A stretch of 48,662 nt of DNA from Candidatus Caldisaccharidevorator malaysiensis. Its GTDB lineage: Bacteria; Armatimonadota; Fervidibacteria; Fervidibacterales; Fervidibacteraceae. A model generated the notes under the pieces. That model saw only the letters and a list, made by a program, of their open reading frames with translations. It searched no databases and had not been told where the DNA came from. This document shows, piece after piece, positions 1 through 7,267 of the stretch (positions within the stretch are counted from its first letter, which is position 1; each line of letters opens with the position of its first letter). The translations under genes were made by a program, and so were the position numbers. The stretch covers positions 1-48,662 of the forward strand of contig JANXBO010000019.1 in NCBI GenBank assembly GCA_025057575.1. The letters are read 5' to 3'.

Positions 1-9
1 CACAGATGA

Positions 10-708
10 TCACCTCGGATAAAAGTAATAAGATTCTTTTCGGCTTCTTCGGGCTGCCAGATCAAGGGATAAAAGTAAGCCAGCCAAAAAGCCACCGATG
101 TGAGCCCACCAGGCGATGCCCCCCGTCTGGATGGCAAGGGAAAGCACGCCCGACCATAACTGGATCAGAAACCAAAGACCGATATAGATGAAGGCAGGCA
201 GGAGAACGATGTCAGCAAAAAAGACGAAGATGACCAGCGTCAATATCCGAGCAGAGGGAAAAAGGATGGCATAAGCGCCGACGACACCCGAGATAGCTCC
301 ACTGGCGCCGATCGTCGGCAAAGGAGACGAGAAATTGGTGACAATATGGGCTGCTGTCGCCGCTAGTCCCGTGATGATGTAAAACATAAAGAACCGAAAG
401 TGCCCCATCCGATCCTCTACATTGTCCCCGAAAAGGTAAAGGAACCACATATTACCGATCAAATGCATCCAGCCACCGTGCAGGAACATAGAAGCAAAGG
501 GGGCAATCAGCAGTTTAATGGTCGGCACCTCATCACCGCTCAGAAAGCCTTTATATTCCGCTGGGATGACAGCGACCAGTTCCAAAAACTCTTGCAGATG
601 AGGTCCTAAACTGACCTCGTAAAGGAAAATCACAGAGTTGACCACTATAAGGGAATAAGTAACAAAGGGAAAGGATCGGGACGGGATATCATCCTTCAAC
701 GGTAAAAT
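10..708 (-). CDS. Rhomboid family intramembrane serine protease
   Basis: Predicted polytopic membrane protease that cleaves transmembrane segments of substrates inside the bilayer. About 232 aa with at least six hydrophobic stretches. The catalytic serine lies in GASGAISG (about residue 136) and the partner histidine in AHIGG (about residue 203); the HGGWMHLIGNMWFLYLFG segment is the typical rhomboid helix that packs by the active site. Start choice is unusual: the first TTG (699) lies 17 nt from a strong GAGGAGGT Shine-Dalgarno (717-724), whereas an in-frame ATT at 706-708 lies 8 nt from it and gives MLPLKDDIPSRSFP, like the usual rhomboid N-terminus. I therefore chose ATT. It follows the small zinc-ribbon gene by about 35 bp on the same strand. 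Family call is firm; substrate unknown. Confidence 0.93.
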   Translation of the reverse strand: MLPLKDDIPSRSFPFVTYSLIVVNSVIFLYEVSLGPHLQEFLELVAVIPAEYKGFLSGDEVPTIKLLIAPFASMFLHGGWMHLIGNMWFLYLFGDNVEDRMGHFRFFMFYIITGLAATAAHIVTNFSSPLPTIGASGAISGVVGAYAILFPSARILTLVIFVFFADIVLLPAFIYIGLWFLIQLWSGVLSLAIQTGGIAWWAHIGGFLAGLLLSLDLAARRSRKESYYFYPR

Positions 709-716
709 GACCAGCG

Positions 717-724
717 ACCTCCTC
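717..724 (-). promoter_or_regulatory. Shine-Dalgarno deciding an ATT start
   Basis: Minus-strand GAGGAGGT. It sits 8 nt before the in-frame ATT at 706-708 and 17 nt before the first TTG, so it supports initiation at ATT for the rhomboid gene. Confidence 0.6.
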
Positions 725-742
725 TCTTGTCAAACTCACGAC

Positions 743-949
743 CTACTCGCAGCAGCCTTCTCTCCAGCCACAGTGGGGGCAAAAGACCCCGCTCCTCCAA
801 GAGACCATAAGATGGCCGCATCGGGGACACAGGTCAACCGCCAAACTCGCCGAAGGAATCTGTCCGTGCTTTTGCCTCTCCTGCCTATGGTTGGCTACTT
901 TCCGACCCTGCGATCGTTGTGGACTCCTTTTTTCTGTAGGTCGCTCCAT
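743..949 (-). CDS. Small zinc-ribbon protein, hypothetical
   Basis: A 68-aa frame on the same strand as its neighbours, filling the gap between the M24 peptidase and the rhomboid gene. The C-terminal half carries two CxxC knuckles, CPRCG and CPHCG, about 12 residues apart, as in rubredoxin-like or DUF-type zinc ribbons. The N-terminal half is basic and low in recognisable structure, and the ribosome-binding site for the ATG at 949 is weak; an internal TTG would give a 33-aa peptide with just the ribbon. The paired knuckles are the evidence that it is real. Function not known; a metal-binding accessory peptide is all that can be said. Confidence 0.5.
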   Translation of the reverse strand: MERPTEKRSPQRSQGRKVANHRQERQKHGQIPSASLAVDLCPRCGHLMVSWRSGVFCPHCGWREGCCE

Positions 950-977
950 TGGCAGTATCCATCCTCTTGATAACGAC

Positions 978-2189
978 TCATATTAGGGTTGTAATGCTCT
1001 CTTGAAGGGGAAGGGTGGTTATTTCGGCGCCTTTTTCACTAATGAAGACATTGATCTCAGAACGGGTGCCGATCTCGGGACCATACAGCCCTGGCTCAAT
1101 AGTGAACAAAGATCCGGGGCAGAGAATTCGGCGGTCTACTGTTTCGTAAGAATCAATATTGGTGCCCCACCCGTGAACACTGGTCCCCAGACTGTGACCG
1201 GTCCGGTGGATAAACCTCTCTCCCACCCCCCGATCGGCAAGGACCGATCGGGCGACTTGGTCCAATTCATAGCCCCGCACCTCGCAACCGGCTTTTAAAC
1301 GGGAAGAAAGAAATTCAAGAGACTTATCCCGAGCCTCCCGGACCAGGGCAAACTGTTGCTCAAAACGGGGGGGCACCGTGCTACCGGTGTAGCCGCACCA
1401 AGTAATATCCGCATAGACCGAGTCAGGCGCTTCATCCAAGCGGGCAAATAAGTCCAAAAGCACAAAATCACCCCAGCCGATCGGTGAGGATTGAGAGGGT
1501 GTCGGAAAGTAATGAGGAAAGACACTGTTGCCCATAACAGCGACGATGGGACGGTCATCCGAGACCAGTCCCTTGTCTTTAAAGCGTTCCAAGACAAACA
1601 CGACCACATCCCACTCGGTAACGGTCTTGCCCGAGACAAGGGCATCACCAATAAAGGCAAAGGCTTCGTCCTTAACTCGCAACAGTTCCTGGGCTGCTTT
1701 TCGGTGCGTCGCCACCTGGCTGGCGGAGAGAACACCGAGGGTGAGATGAACCAGGTCGGCAGACGAGACGACAGTGACTTGCAAACTTTGGATCAGTTCC
1801 ACAGTTCCCGCATCTACGCACGACAGTTGCGGAAGTTCAGCCTTTCGGGAATACTCCATCGCAACGGTCCGATAGGAAGAAAGGATCATGCTGAGGCGCT
1901 GGACCAGTTCGCTACGGGAGCCGTAGGTCAAGATTTGACCGGGAACCGATGCGAAGGAGGTGCTCAATTCCAAGCGGGGAACGAGCCAGACGAGAGAGCC
2001 TTCTGGAGGAATCAAGCAGAACCAAGGTCGTGTCGGATAGGGGTCCAGTCTGGCGATTTCAGCAGCGACGGGGTTTCGCCGTCGCCAGTCGTAAAGGAGC
2101 CAGCCGTCGGGACCCAGTTGGCGAAGGGCATCCTGTGCTTTCTGAAAAAGGGGAAAATCGGCGCTGCCCACCGTTGCCCTGTCCACCAT
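978..2189 (-). CDS. M24 family metallopeptidase (Xaa-Pro aminopeptidase-like)
   Basis: 403-aa creatinase/aminopeptidase fold protein, probably cytoplasmic, removing residues N-terminal to proline or a related dipeptidase. An N-terminal creatinase-type domain (about 1-160) precedes the pita-bread domain. The metal ligands are visible in order: Asp in LLDLFARLD, Asp in YADITW, His in HRTGHSLG, Glu in TIEPGLYG and Glu in RSEINV, so the site looks intact. The ATG overlaps the TGA of the upstream dehydrogenase gene as TGATG, indicating translational coupling. Exact substrate (Xaa-Pro peptide, prolidase dipeptide, creatine-type amidine) cannot be read from sequence. Confidence 0.92.
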   Translation of the reverse strand: MVDRATVGSADFPLFQKAQDALRQLGPDGWLLYDWRRRNPVAAEIARLDPYPTRPWFCLIPPEGSLVWLVPRLELSTSFASVPGQILTYGSRSELVQRLSMILSSYRTVAMEYSRKAELPQLSCVDAGTVELIQSLQVTVVSSADLVHLTLGVLSASQVATHRKAAQELLRVKDEAFAFIGDALVSGKTVTEWDVVVFVLERFKDKGLVSDDRPIVAVMGNSVFPHYFPTPSQSSPIGWGDFVLLDLFARLDEAPDSVYADITWCGYTGSTVPPRFEQQFALVREARDKSLEFLSSRLKAGCEVRGYELDQVARSVLADRGVGERFIHRTGHSLGTSVHGWGTNIDSYETVDRRILCPGSLFTIEPGLYGPEIGTRSEINVFISEKGAEITTLPLQESITTLI

Positions 2190-3223
2190 CAGCGATCCAT
2201 ATCAAAAATCACTTTGATGGCTTCGCCTTGGGAGAGAGCCTGAAAGGCTTCCTGATAGCGATCCAGGGTGAGGCGGTGGGAGATGAGACGATCTAAGTTC
2301 ACCTGTCGGGATGCTAAAAACCTTTTCACCAGATCCCAGGTGGAGAACAATCGTCTCCCCGTAATACAATGAACTCGCACGCCCTTCATTATGAGATCAT
2401 TTGGATCAAAGGAAACCATTTGGCTGAAGAGCCCTAACAATCCAATCCAGCCGCCAGGGGTAACGATGCGGATGGCGTCCAGAAAAGCCTTGGGACTACC
2501 CGACATTTCTGCGACAGCGTCCACACCGTCGCGATCGGTCAAGTCCATCACGATCCGATCAAGGTCCTCTTCAAAGGGATTGACAACCCGATCGGCCCCC
2601 ATTTGAAGGGCTAATTGCCGCCGGAATGGGCTTGGTTCGGAAGCGATAATGAGACTAGCGCCTGATGCCCGAGCGATGGCAATGCCCATCAAGCCGATGG
2701 GACCGCAACCCAGGATCGCTATTCGCAGTCCGCTAACGGGCTCGGCGAGGACTGTGTCCACCGCATTTCCCATCGGCTCCATCAACGATGCCCATTCTCG
2801 TGGAATGGACGAGGGCACCCTAATACAGTTCATCGCGGGGACCTTGACCAAGTCCGCAAAGGCACCATTAATATCAAAACCTAAGATTTTCAAGTGGCGG
2901 CAGATATGCGCTCGCCCGGTTCGGCACTGGTAGCACCGACCGCAGACGATGTGGGTTTCCAGGGCAACGAAATCCCCCACATTGGGCTCCACCACACCTT
3001 CCCCGACCGAAACCACGACGCCGGCGGCTTCGTGACCGACGATCCGGGGAAACTCTCTTAAGTGAGCCGCCATCCACGGATCCCAGTTATACAGATGGAG
3101 ATCACTGCCACAGATAGAAGTCGTCCTCACCGCAACGACTACTTCTCCTGGTCCCGGGATCGGTTCTGGGGCATCCACTAAATCAAAGCCCGGTCCCGGT
3201 GCCCTTTTAACCAATGCTCTCAC
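2189..3223 (-). CDS. tdh: Zinc-dependent medium-chain dehydrogenase, L-threonine 3-dehydrogenase-like
   Basis: 344-aa MDR-superfamily NAD(P)-dependent alcohol dehydrogenase. Catalytic zinc ligands: Cys in SICGSD, His-Glu in VGHEAAG. Structural zinc cysteines are in CGRCYQCRTGRAHIC. The Rossmann glycine motif GCGPIG and a following acidic residue (SEPSPFRRQ) are present. The segment ICGSDLHLYNWDPW closely resembles E. coli threonine dehydrogenase, and length fits that family, so threonine to 2-amino-3-ketobutyrate is the likely reaction; sorbitol-type polyol oxidation is the alternative. The GTG start at 3223 overlaps the TGA of the TPR gene (GTGA) and has a good AAGGGAAGA ribosome-binding site; a longer frame beginning at 3349 runs through the TPR gene and has no family-like N-terminus. 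Confidence 0.8.
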   Translation of the reverse strand: MRALVKRAPGPGFDLVDAPEPIPGPGEVVVAVRTTSICGSDLHLYNWDPWMAAHLREFPRIVGHEAAGVVVSVGEGVVEPNVGDFVALETHIVCGRCYQCRTGRAHICRHLKILGFDINGAFADLVKVPAMNCIRVPSSIPREWASLMEPMGNAVDTVLAEPVSGLRIAILGCGPIGLMGIAIARASGASLIIASEPSPFRRQLALQMGADRVVNPFEEDLDRIVMDLTDRDGVDAVAEMSGSPKAFLDAIRIVTPGGWIGLLGLFSQMVSFDPNDLIMKGVRVHCITGRRLFSTWDLVKRFLASRQVNLDRLISHRLTLDRYQEAFQALSQGEAIKVIFDMDR

Positions 3224-3669
3224 TTTTTCTCTTCCCTTTCCTCCGTTGCCCCGGCGGATAGGGATGGCACAAAACCGTTTCCCAGGCGGTGAAGGAGTTT
3301 GAGGGCATCGGGATTGTGGGGATCTATCTTCAAAAGTTCCCTCAAACACGCCTGGGAATCGGGCCTCTGTCCCAGATGCCAGTAGCAGACCGCCAGCCAG
3401 TAGAGAGCATCAGGGAAGTCCGGTTGGAGTTCTCGGACCACCAAAAGTTCCTTGATCGCCGGTCCCCATCTCTTCAATTGAATCAGGGCTCGTGCCAGGT
3501 TGTAACGAGCGTCGGCATCCTGCGGTCGTTGGGAGACTCTTTCAGAATATTCCCTCGCCAAGTCAAAAATAGCGGGGTTGACCTCTTGATCGGTCCTAAC
3601 AGGCAGACCGCAGCGCCAACAAAAAGCCGCCTCATCGGGCAAATCTGCTTGACAGGCGCGACACTTCAT
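3220..3669 (-). CDS. Zinc-ribbon and TPR-repeat protein
   Basis: 149 aa. The N-terminus is a short double-CxxC zinc ribbon (CRACQ ... CWRCG, residues 3-21), followed by three tetratricopeptide-like helical pairs (about residues 50-140; ARYNLARALIQLKRW, ALYWLAVCYWHLGQ and related units). The tail is charged. TPRs usually mediate protein-protein contacts; the ribbon suggests a zinc-stabilised anchor. It is the second small zinc-knuckle protein in this run of genes. Its stop overlaps the dehydrogenase start by 4 bp. No enzymatic role is evident. Confidence 0.82.
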   Translation of the reverse strand: MKCRACQADLPDEAAFCWRCGLPVRTDQEVNPAIFDLAREYSERVSQRPQDADARYNLARALIQLKRWGPAIKELLVVRELQPDFPDALYWLAVCYWHLGQRPDSQACLRELLKIDPHNPDALKLLHRLGNGFVPSLSAGATEEREEKK

Positions 3670-3713
3670 CTATGGCTCCACCAGTGCAATTATGAGAAAG
3701 CCCTCGCCGATTG

Positions 3714-4376
3714 TCACTTAAAGACATAGCCCGTTCGGGAAGCCCAAAGGACTAAATCAAGGGCTTCGGGTCGGACACCGATCTTATCGGCAAAGATCAG
3801 GAACTGTTCCTCCGCCTCCAGATACCGTTTCCGCGACGACGGCGGACGGTCGCTGGGAAGAACACCCAGCGCAAATAAGGTCCGGACAACGTGAATATCC
3901 AAAATCGCCAAACCAAAATAACCGATATTCCGAAGGAAATGGGATGCCGTTTTATAGCCCAGACCCCGAAAAGTCCGAATGCACGCCTCCCGCATTTCAA
4001 AAAGGTTTTCAAACTGTGCCAGCCATTGCGTCAGGTCCATCCCCAAGTCTTTGACTGCCTTTCTTGCCGAAACGATGCACAATGCCCTCTGTTTTGGGAA
4101 TCGGTAGGAGCGAAGGGCTCTGGTCAACCTCTTCGCGGAACCATCGTTGAGAAGGGGGCGAACCCGTTCCAGCGCCTTCTGCGCCATCAACGCCGAAGTG
4201 CCCGCCGCCAGGATAGAAAAAATCAATTCTTCAAAAACCGCTCCTTCACCTTTTTGGCGTATCTTTTTAAACTCTTCAAGGCGATCTTCTATAACTGCCC
4301 GAATCATTTTACAGAAGTCCTGCAAGTCGTTTAGGTCCTTCAGATCGGCGCCAAAAACGGAAACAGGCTCAATCAT
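3714..4376 (-). CDS. Ogg2-type 8-oxoguanine DNA glycosylase/AP lyase
   Basis: 220-aa helix-hairpin-helix base-excision repair enzyme. The segment GLGYKTASHFLRNIGY carries the HhH and the catalytic lysine, and the Asp of ILDIHVVR follows about 18 residues later, the K...D arrangement of the Ogg2/archaeal-type N-glycosylase/DNA lyase family; length also fits. It would excise 8-oxoguanine and nick the abasic site. The start is uncertain: ATG at 4376 is used here, an in-frame TTG at 4388 adds four residues, and neither has a clear Shine-Dalgarno. It stands about 45 bp upstream of the TPR gene on the same strand. Confidence 0.85.
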   Translation of the reverse strand: MIEPVSVFGADLKDLNDLQDFCKMIRAVIEDRLEEFKKIRQKGEGAVFEELIFSILAAGTSALMAQKALERVRPLLNDGSAKRLTRALRSYRFPKQRALCIVSARKAVKDLGMDLTQWLAQFENLFEMREACIRTFRGLGYKTASHFLRNIGYFGLAILDIHVVRTLFALGVLPSDRPPSSRKRYLEAEEQFLIFADKIGVRPEALDLVLWASRTGYVFK

Positions 4377-4395
4377 TTGGTTGATCAAGAAATAG

Positions 4396-4439
4396 AATGG
4401 AGCAATTGTCGCTTGCCTGCCCTTACAGTCTGCTCCATT
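4396..4439. repeat. 9-bp inverted repeat upstream of the glycosylase gene
   Basis: AATGGAGCA at 4396-4404 is exactly complementary to TGCTCCATT at 4431-4439, with 26 nt between. It lies just upstream of the minus-strand glycosylase start, so it could be an operator or a 5' leader hairpin; there is no T-tract to suggest a terminator. Confidence 0.4.
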
Positions 4440-4756
4440 GGATGACAGGTCAGTGAGGGGTTTGTGTCTTAACCACTACGCCGGAAGACGCGGCAATTGA
4501 TTGTGCCCGCTTGGCTAATAGGAGCGGCGATACTCCTTCACCGGCAAAGAGAGTTTTCCCTGGCAGCGAAAAGTTAGCATAATATGTAAGAAATAGAGTA
4601 GACAAGAGTTAATGCAATGCCAAGTCAAGATTTTAAATCGGTTGGGCAGAAACTGCTAACGCCTTATGGTCACGTTTATCCTGTGAAAGGCGGATTCATC
4701 TAATGCGCACAGGTTGGTTTTTTTGATACAATTGAGGGAAAGAGGTTCAAGACCCG
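4440..4756. other. Intergenic region between divergent genes
   Basis: Together with the repeat above this is the only gene-free stretch longer than 300 bp. It separates the minus-strand glycosylase from the plus-strand DUF5916 gene and must hold both promoters. On the plus strand a TACAAT (4727-4732) could be a -10 box but no matching -35 is seen 16-18 bp upstream. I see no RNA gene or small coding frame with a ribosome-binding site. Confidence 0.5.
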
Positions 4757-6760
4757 ATGAGGTGGATAGGTTCGCTCGTTTTGTTAAGTTTTTTGAGCGT
4801 GGTTGGGGGACAAGAACGCCCTCCTCTGGAGCGCCCCCGTTTTCAACCTCAGAAAGTCTTGGAGCGACCCGTCATAGACGGGAACCTGAATGATCCCTGC
4901 TGGACGCAAACAGAGCCGATCGGACCTTTCTGGCGAACGGATTACGATGAGCTGGCGCCACAGCAGACGGCGGTGCGGATTTGCTACGACGATTCGTCCC
5001 TTTACTTCGCCATCCGCTGTGACGATCCCGAGCCTCATTTGATCCGTGCCCAACAGACAAAGAGAGGGGGCAGTTTCTTTAACGACGACTGGGTCAGTGT
5101 TGGTATTGACCCCCTGAACCGACCCGGAATGGCAGTGGGGGAAACTCTGTATATCTTCTTTGCCAACCCCCGCGGAACCCAAGACGAAATTGTGCCAGGC
5201 GGTGCCGCAGCGAAAATAGAGTGGAGAGGGGACTGGAATGCAGCAGCGAAAATTACAAAGGACGGTTGGGAGGCAGAAATCGCCATACCGTTCCGGATCC
5301 TGCGGCTGCCGAAAAAGGTAGAGTTCCTGGGAATCACAATCTATCGGTTCGTTCCCGCGCCGCGGGGCGTGATGAGTTCCTTTCCCTACCGGAGAGGACC
5401 TGCCATCGGCAACAGTTTGGAATTAGGTCCCTTAGAACTCCCAGAGTTCCAACCTCCAGTTTTAAGAATGTCCAGCGTTAGTCTGGGTCTTGGGGAAGGA
5501 AGGGAGACGGGATTACGCCTGGGAGTGGATGCCAAGCAGCATTTGCCTAACGGTCTTCAATGGCAATTGACCATAAATCCTGACTTCCGCAACGTGGAAG
5601 ACGTGGTGGAGACCATAGACTTTACCTATGTGCCCCGGTCCCTGCCGGACCGGAGACCTTTCTTCGCCGAAGGGTCCGGCTATCTGCCTCCCTCTTCCGT
5701 TTTCTATAGCCGGTTGATGACCAATGTGTGGGGTGGGTTCAAGATTTTTGGAAAGACGGGGCGAACGGAATCGGGGTTGCTTTTGGTAGGAGAAACAGAC
5801 GACCGCCAGGCACTGGCGGGACGCTGGCAATATGATTTGGATCGCAAAAGTCAACTGCAACTCTTCTATTCCCATCGCAACAAGGTCGGTCGGTCGGGTG
5901 CCATTGGAGGCTCTTGGACGGGTGCTTATCCCTCCGGTCGTCACTACCTTCTCATCGGAAATGCTTTCATTACATCAGCGCGGGATGATCACTGGTCTCT
6001 TTCGTTCGCCTACACTCCTCAATCACCGGGACGGTGGGGTTTGGCGCTGTCAACGGAGCAGGTCGGCGCTGCGTTCGCTCCCAGTTTGGGGTTCCAGCCC
6101 GAGATCAATTACCGCAGTTTTTTTGCTATGCTAACTTATTCATACCGGTTCCGAGGCGGCAAGTGGCACACTTTTTCTACCAATCTAATTTTCCGGACCC
6201 GTGACTTTCTTTCGGGACCATTACGGGACCGTCTCTTGGATAAGGGAACAGGGATTTTTCTCAATGCGGTCAATAAAGCGGGTTGGGCTTTCGGGATGAG
6301 CGCCGGTGAGTATGAACGACCGCCTTTTAAAGATCACACTTACACTGCTTCGGTCGGCTGGAACTCCTTTGATCAATTTCGGTCCGGTCAGTTGGATGTC
6401 ACCTGGGGTCGCCGGGCTAATCGGCGCTATTTATTCACCGTCTTGAGTCAGGGCGTGCGAATTGGTGCTCGCTGGACCTTGCGGCTGAGGTGGGAGCATC
6501 TGGACCACTTTGCCCGCCAAGACCAGATGCTTCTTACCGGCGTCTACGACATCAGTCCGGAGCAAAGCCTCGTCTTCCGTTGGGTTAAGGGCTCGGTTCC
6601 GGCGCCGGGCTTTCCCATAAGGCTTGTGTCCGCCGACAATCTCTACTTCGGATTTCGTCAGTTCTCCCGGAAGGGAGTGGACGTCTATTTTCTGATCGGA
6701 GATCCCAATGCCCGACGCACTCAATTGAGGGCTCTGATTAAGGTCATCCGAATGTTCTGA
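4757..6760 (+). CDS. CBM9-like / DUF5916 beta-barrel surface protein
   Basis: 667 aa. A short signal peptide (basic MRWIG, hydrophobic core to about residue 18) is followed by a carbohydrate-binding family 9-like domain (about 35-225; begins with the typical VIDGNLNDPCW motif) and a long C-terminal region rich in alternating aromatic/polar strands. The sequence INPDFRNVEDVVETIDFT followed by RRPFFAEG is the hallmark of the DUF5916 family, in which the C-terminal half is predicted to form an outer-membrane barrel. Function is unknown, although CBM9 domains elsewhere bind glycans. Ribosome-binding site AGAGG lies about 10 nt before the ATG. It is a single gene between two minus-strand runs, with no sugar hydrolase or TonB gene nearby. 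Confidence 0.85.
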   Translation: MRWIGSLVLLSFLSVVGGQERPPLERPRFQPQKVLERPVIDGNLNDPCWTQTEPIGPFWRTDYDELAPQQTAVRICYDDSSLYFAIRCDDPEPHLIRAQQTKRGGSFFNDDWVSVGIDPLNRPGMAVGETLYIFFANPRGTQDEIVPGGAAAKIEWRGDWNAAAKITKDGWEAEIAIPFRILRLPKKVEFLGITIYRFVPAPRGVMSSFPYRRGPAIGNSLELGPLELPEFQPPVLRMSSVSLGLGEGRETGLRLGVDAKQHLPNGLQWQLTINPDFRNVEDVVETIDFTYVPRSLPDRRPFFAEGSGYLPPSSVFYSRLMTNVWGGFKIFGKTGRTESGLLLVGETDDRQALAGRWQYDLDRKSQLQLFYSHRNKVGRSGAIGGSWTGAYPSGRHYLLIGNAFITSARDDHWSLSFAYTPQSPGRWGLALSTEQVGAAFAPSLGFQPEINYRSFFAMLTYSYRFRGGKWHTFSTNLIFRTRDFLSGPLRDRLLDKGTGIFLNAVNKAGWAFGMSAGEYERPPFKDHTYTASVGWNSFDQFRSGQLDVTWGRRANRRYLFTVLSQGVRIGARWTLRLRWEHLDHFARQDQMLLTGVYDISPEQSLVFRWVKGSVPAPGFPIRLVSADNLYFGFRQFSRKGVDVYFLIGDPNARRTQLRALIKVIRMF

Positions 6761-6790
6761 CGGCGGTCCGGTAAAGCAGCGAGATTTGTC

Positions 6791-7234
6791 TTAACGGGGA
6801 GCGATCTTCTTTAGGGCGGATCCTAAGGCGCTGATATATTCGCTGATGATCTTTGTATCCCACAAGTCTCGTCTGAGTTCATCAGTCGTTAAGGCGCCGA
6901 TTTGGGCGACGGGCTCCAACAGAGGGGCGACAAACTTTGCCTTGATGACCGTTAGGTGCTCGCGCCGACCAGTCCGAGTGACGAAACTCTCCTTGTTGAG
7001 GGTGCCGACGACGAGGACTCGGGAGCCCTGCTTGACGACTTGAGCACAATGTTCGGCAAGAGAGCCGTAGACATCCACTAAGAAAAGATCGGAGATGGGT
7101 TCCCCGTCGGCTTTGAAAAATGGGCGGGCGACCTCAATGCTGAATTCTGCTTTCACGACCCCTGTGGGGCGTTTCCTTAGAACAGCGTCCTTGGTGGAGA
7201 TGCCCGTCACCATTATGAAGTTAATATCCAGCAA
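6791..7234 (-). CDS. Single-stranded DNA-binding protein family OB-fold protein
   Basis: 147 aa. Residues 4-105 match the SSB OB fold: an N-terminal strand INFIMVTGIS, a conserved FSIEVAR strand, LFLVDVYGSLAEHCAQVVKQG and VVGTLNKESF. Like other SSBs it should bind ssDNA as an oligomer. The C-terminus (SALKKIAPR) is basic and lacks the acidic DDDxPF tip by which housekeeping SSB recruits partners, and the gene is not beside rpsF/rpsR. It is therefore more likely a paralogue than the replicative SSB. It lies 33 bp downstream of mtaB on the same strand and probably shares its transcript. Confidence 0.78.
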   Translation of the reverse strand: MLDINFIMVTGISTKDAVLRKRPTGVVKAEFSIEVARPFFKADGEPISDLFLVDVYGSLAEHCAQVVKQGSRVLVVGTLNKESFVTRTGRREHLTVIKAKFVAPLLEPVAQIGALTTDELRRDLWDTKIISEYISALGSALKKIAPR

Positions 7235-7267
7235 CAGCGAGCCACCTCCTTTCCGCCTCCACCGCCT

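Noticed and set aside
707..970. 87-aa open frame on the plus strand over the zinc-ribbon peptide
   Set aside because: Low-complexity sequence, opposite strand to the local run; the minus frame carries paired CxxC motifs.
1491..2243. 250-aa open frame on the plus strand opposite the M24 peptidase
   Set aside because: Antisense shadow; no ribosome-binding site or recognisable domain, and the minus frame has all metal ligands.
3224..3349. N-terminal extension of the threonine-dehydrogenase-like gene
   Set aside because: The extension lies inside the TPR gene, is rich in Pro/Arg and is not family-like; the GTG at 3223 has the ribosome-binding site.
4450..4500. tRNA-like string on the minus strand (GGCGTAGTGGTTAAGACAC)
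   Set aside because: It resembles a tRNA 5' half and D-arm but no anticodon stem, T-arm or matching acceptor follows.
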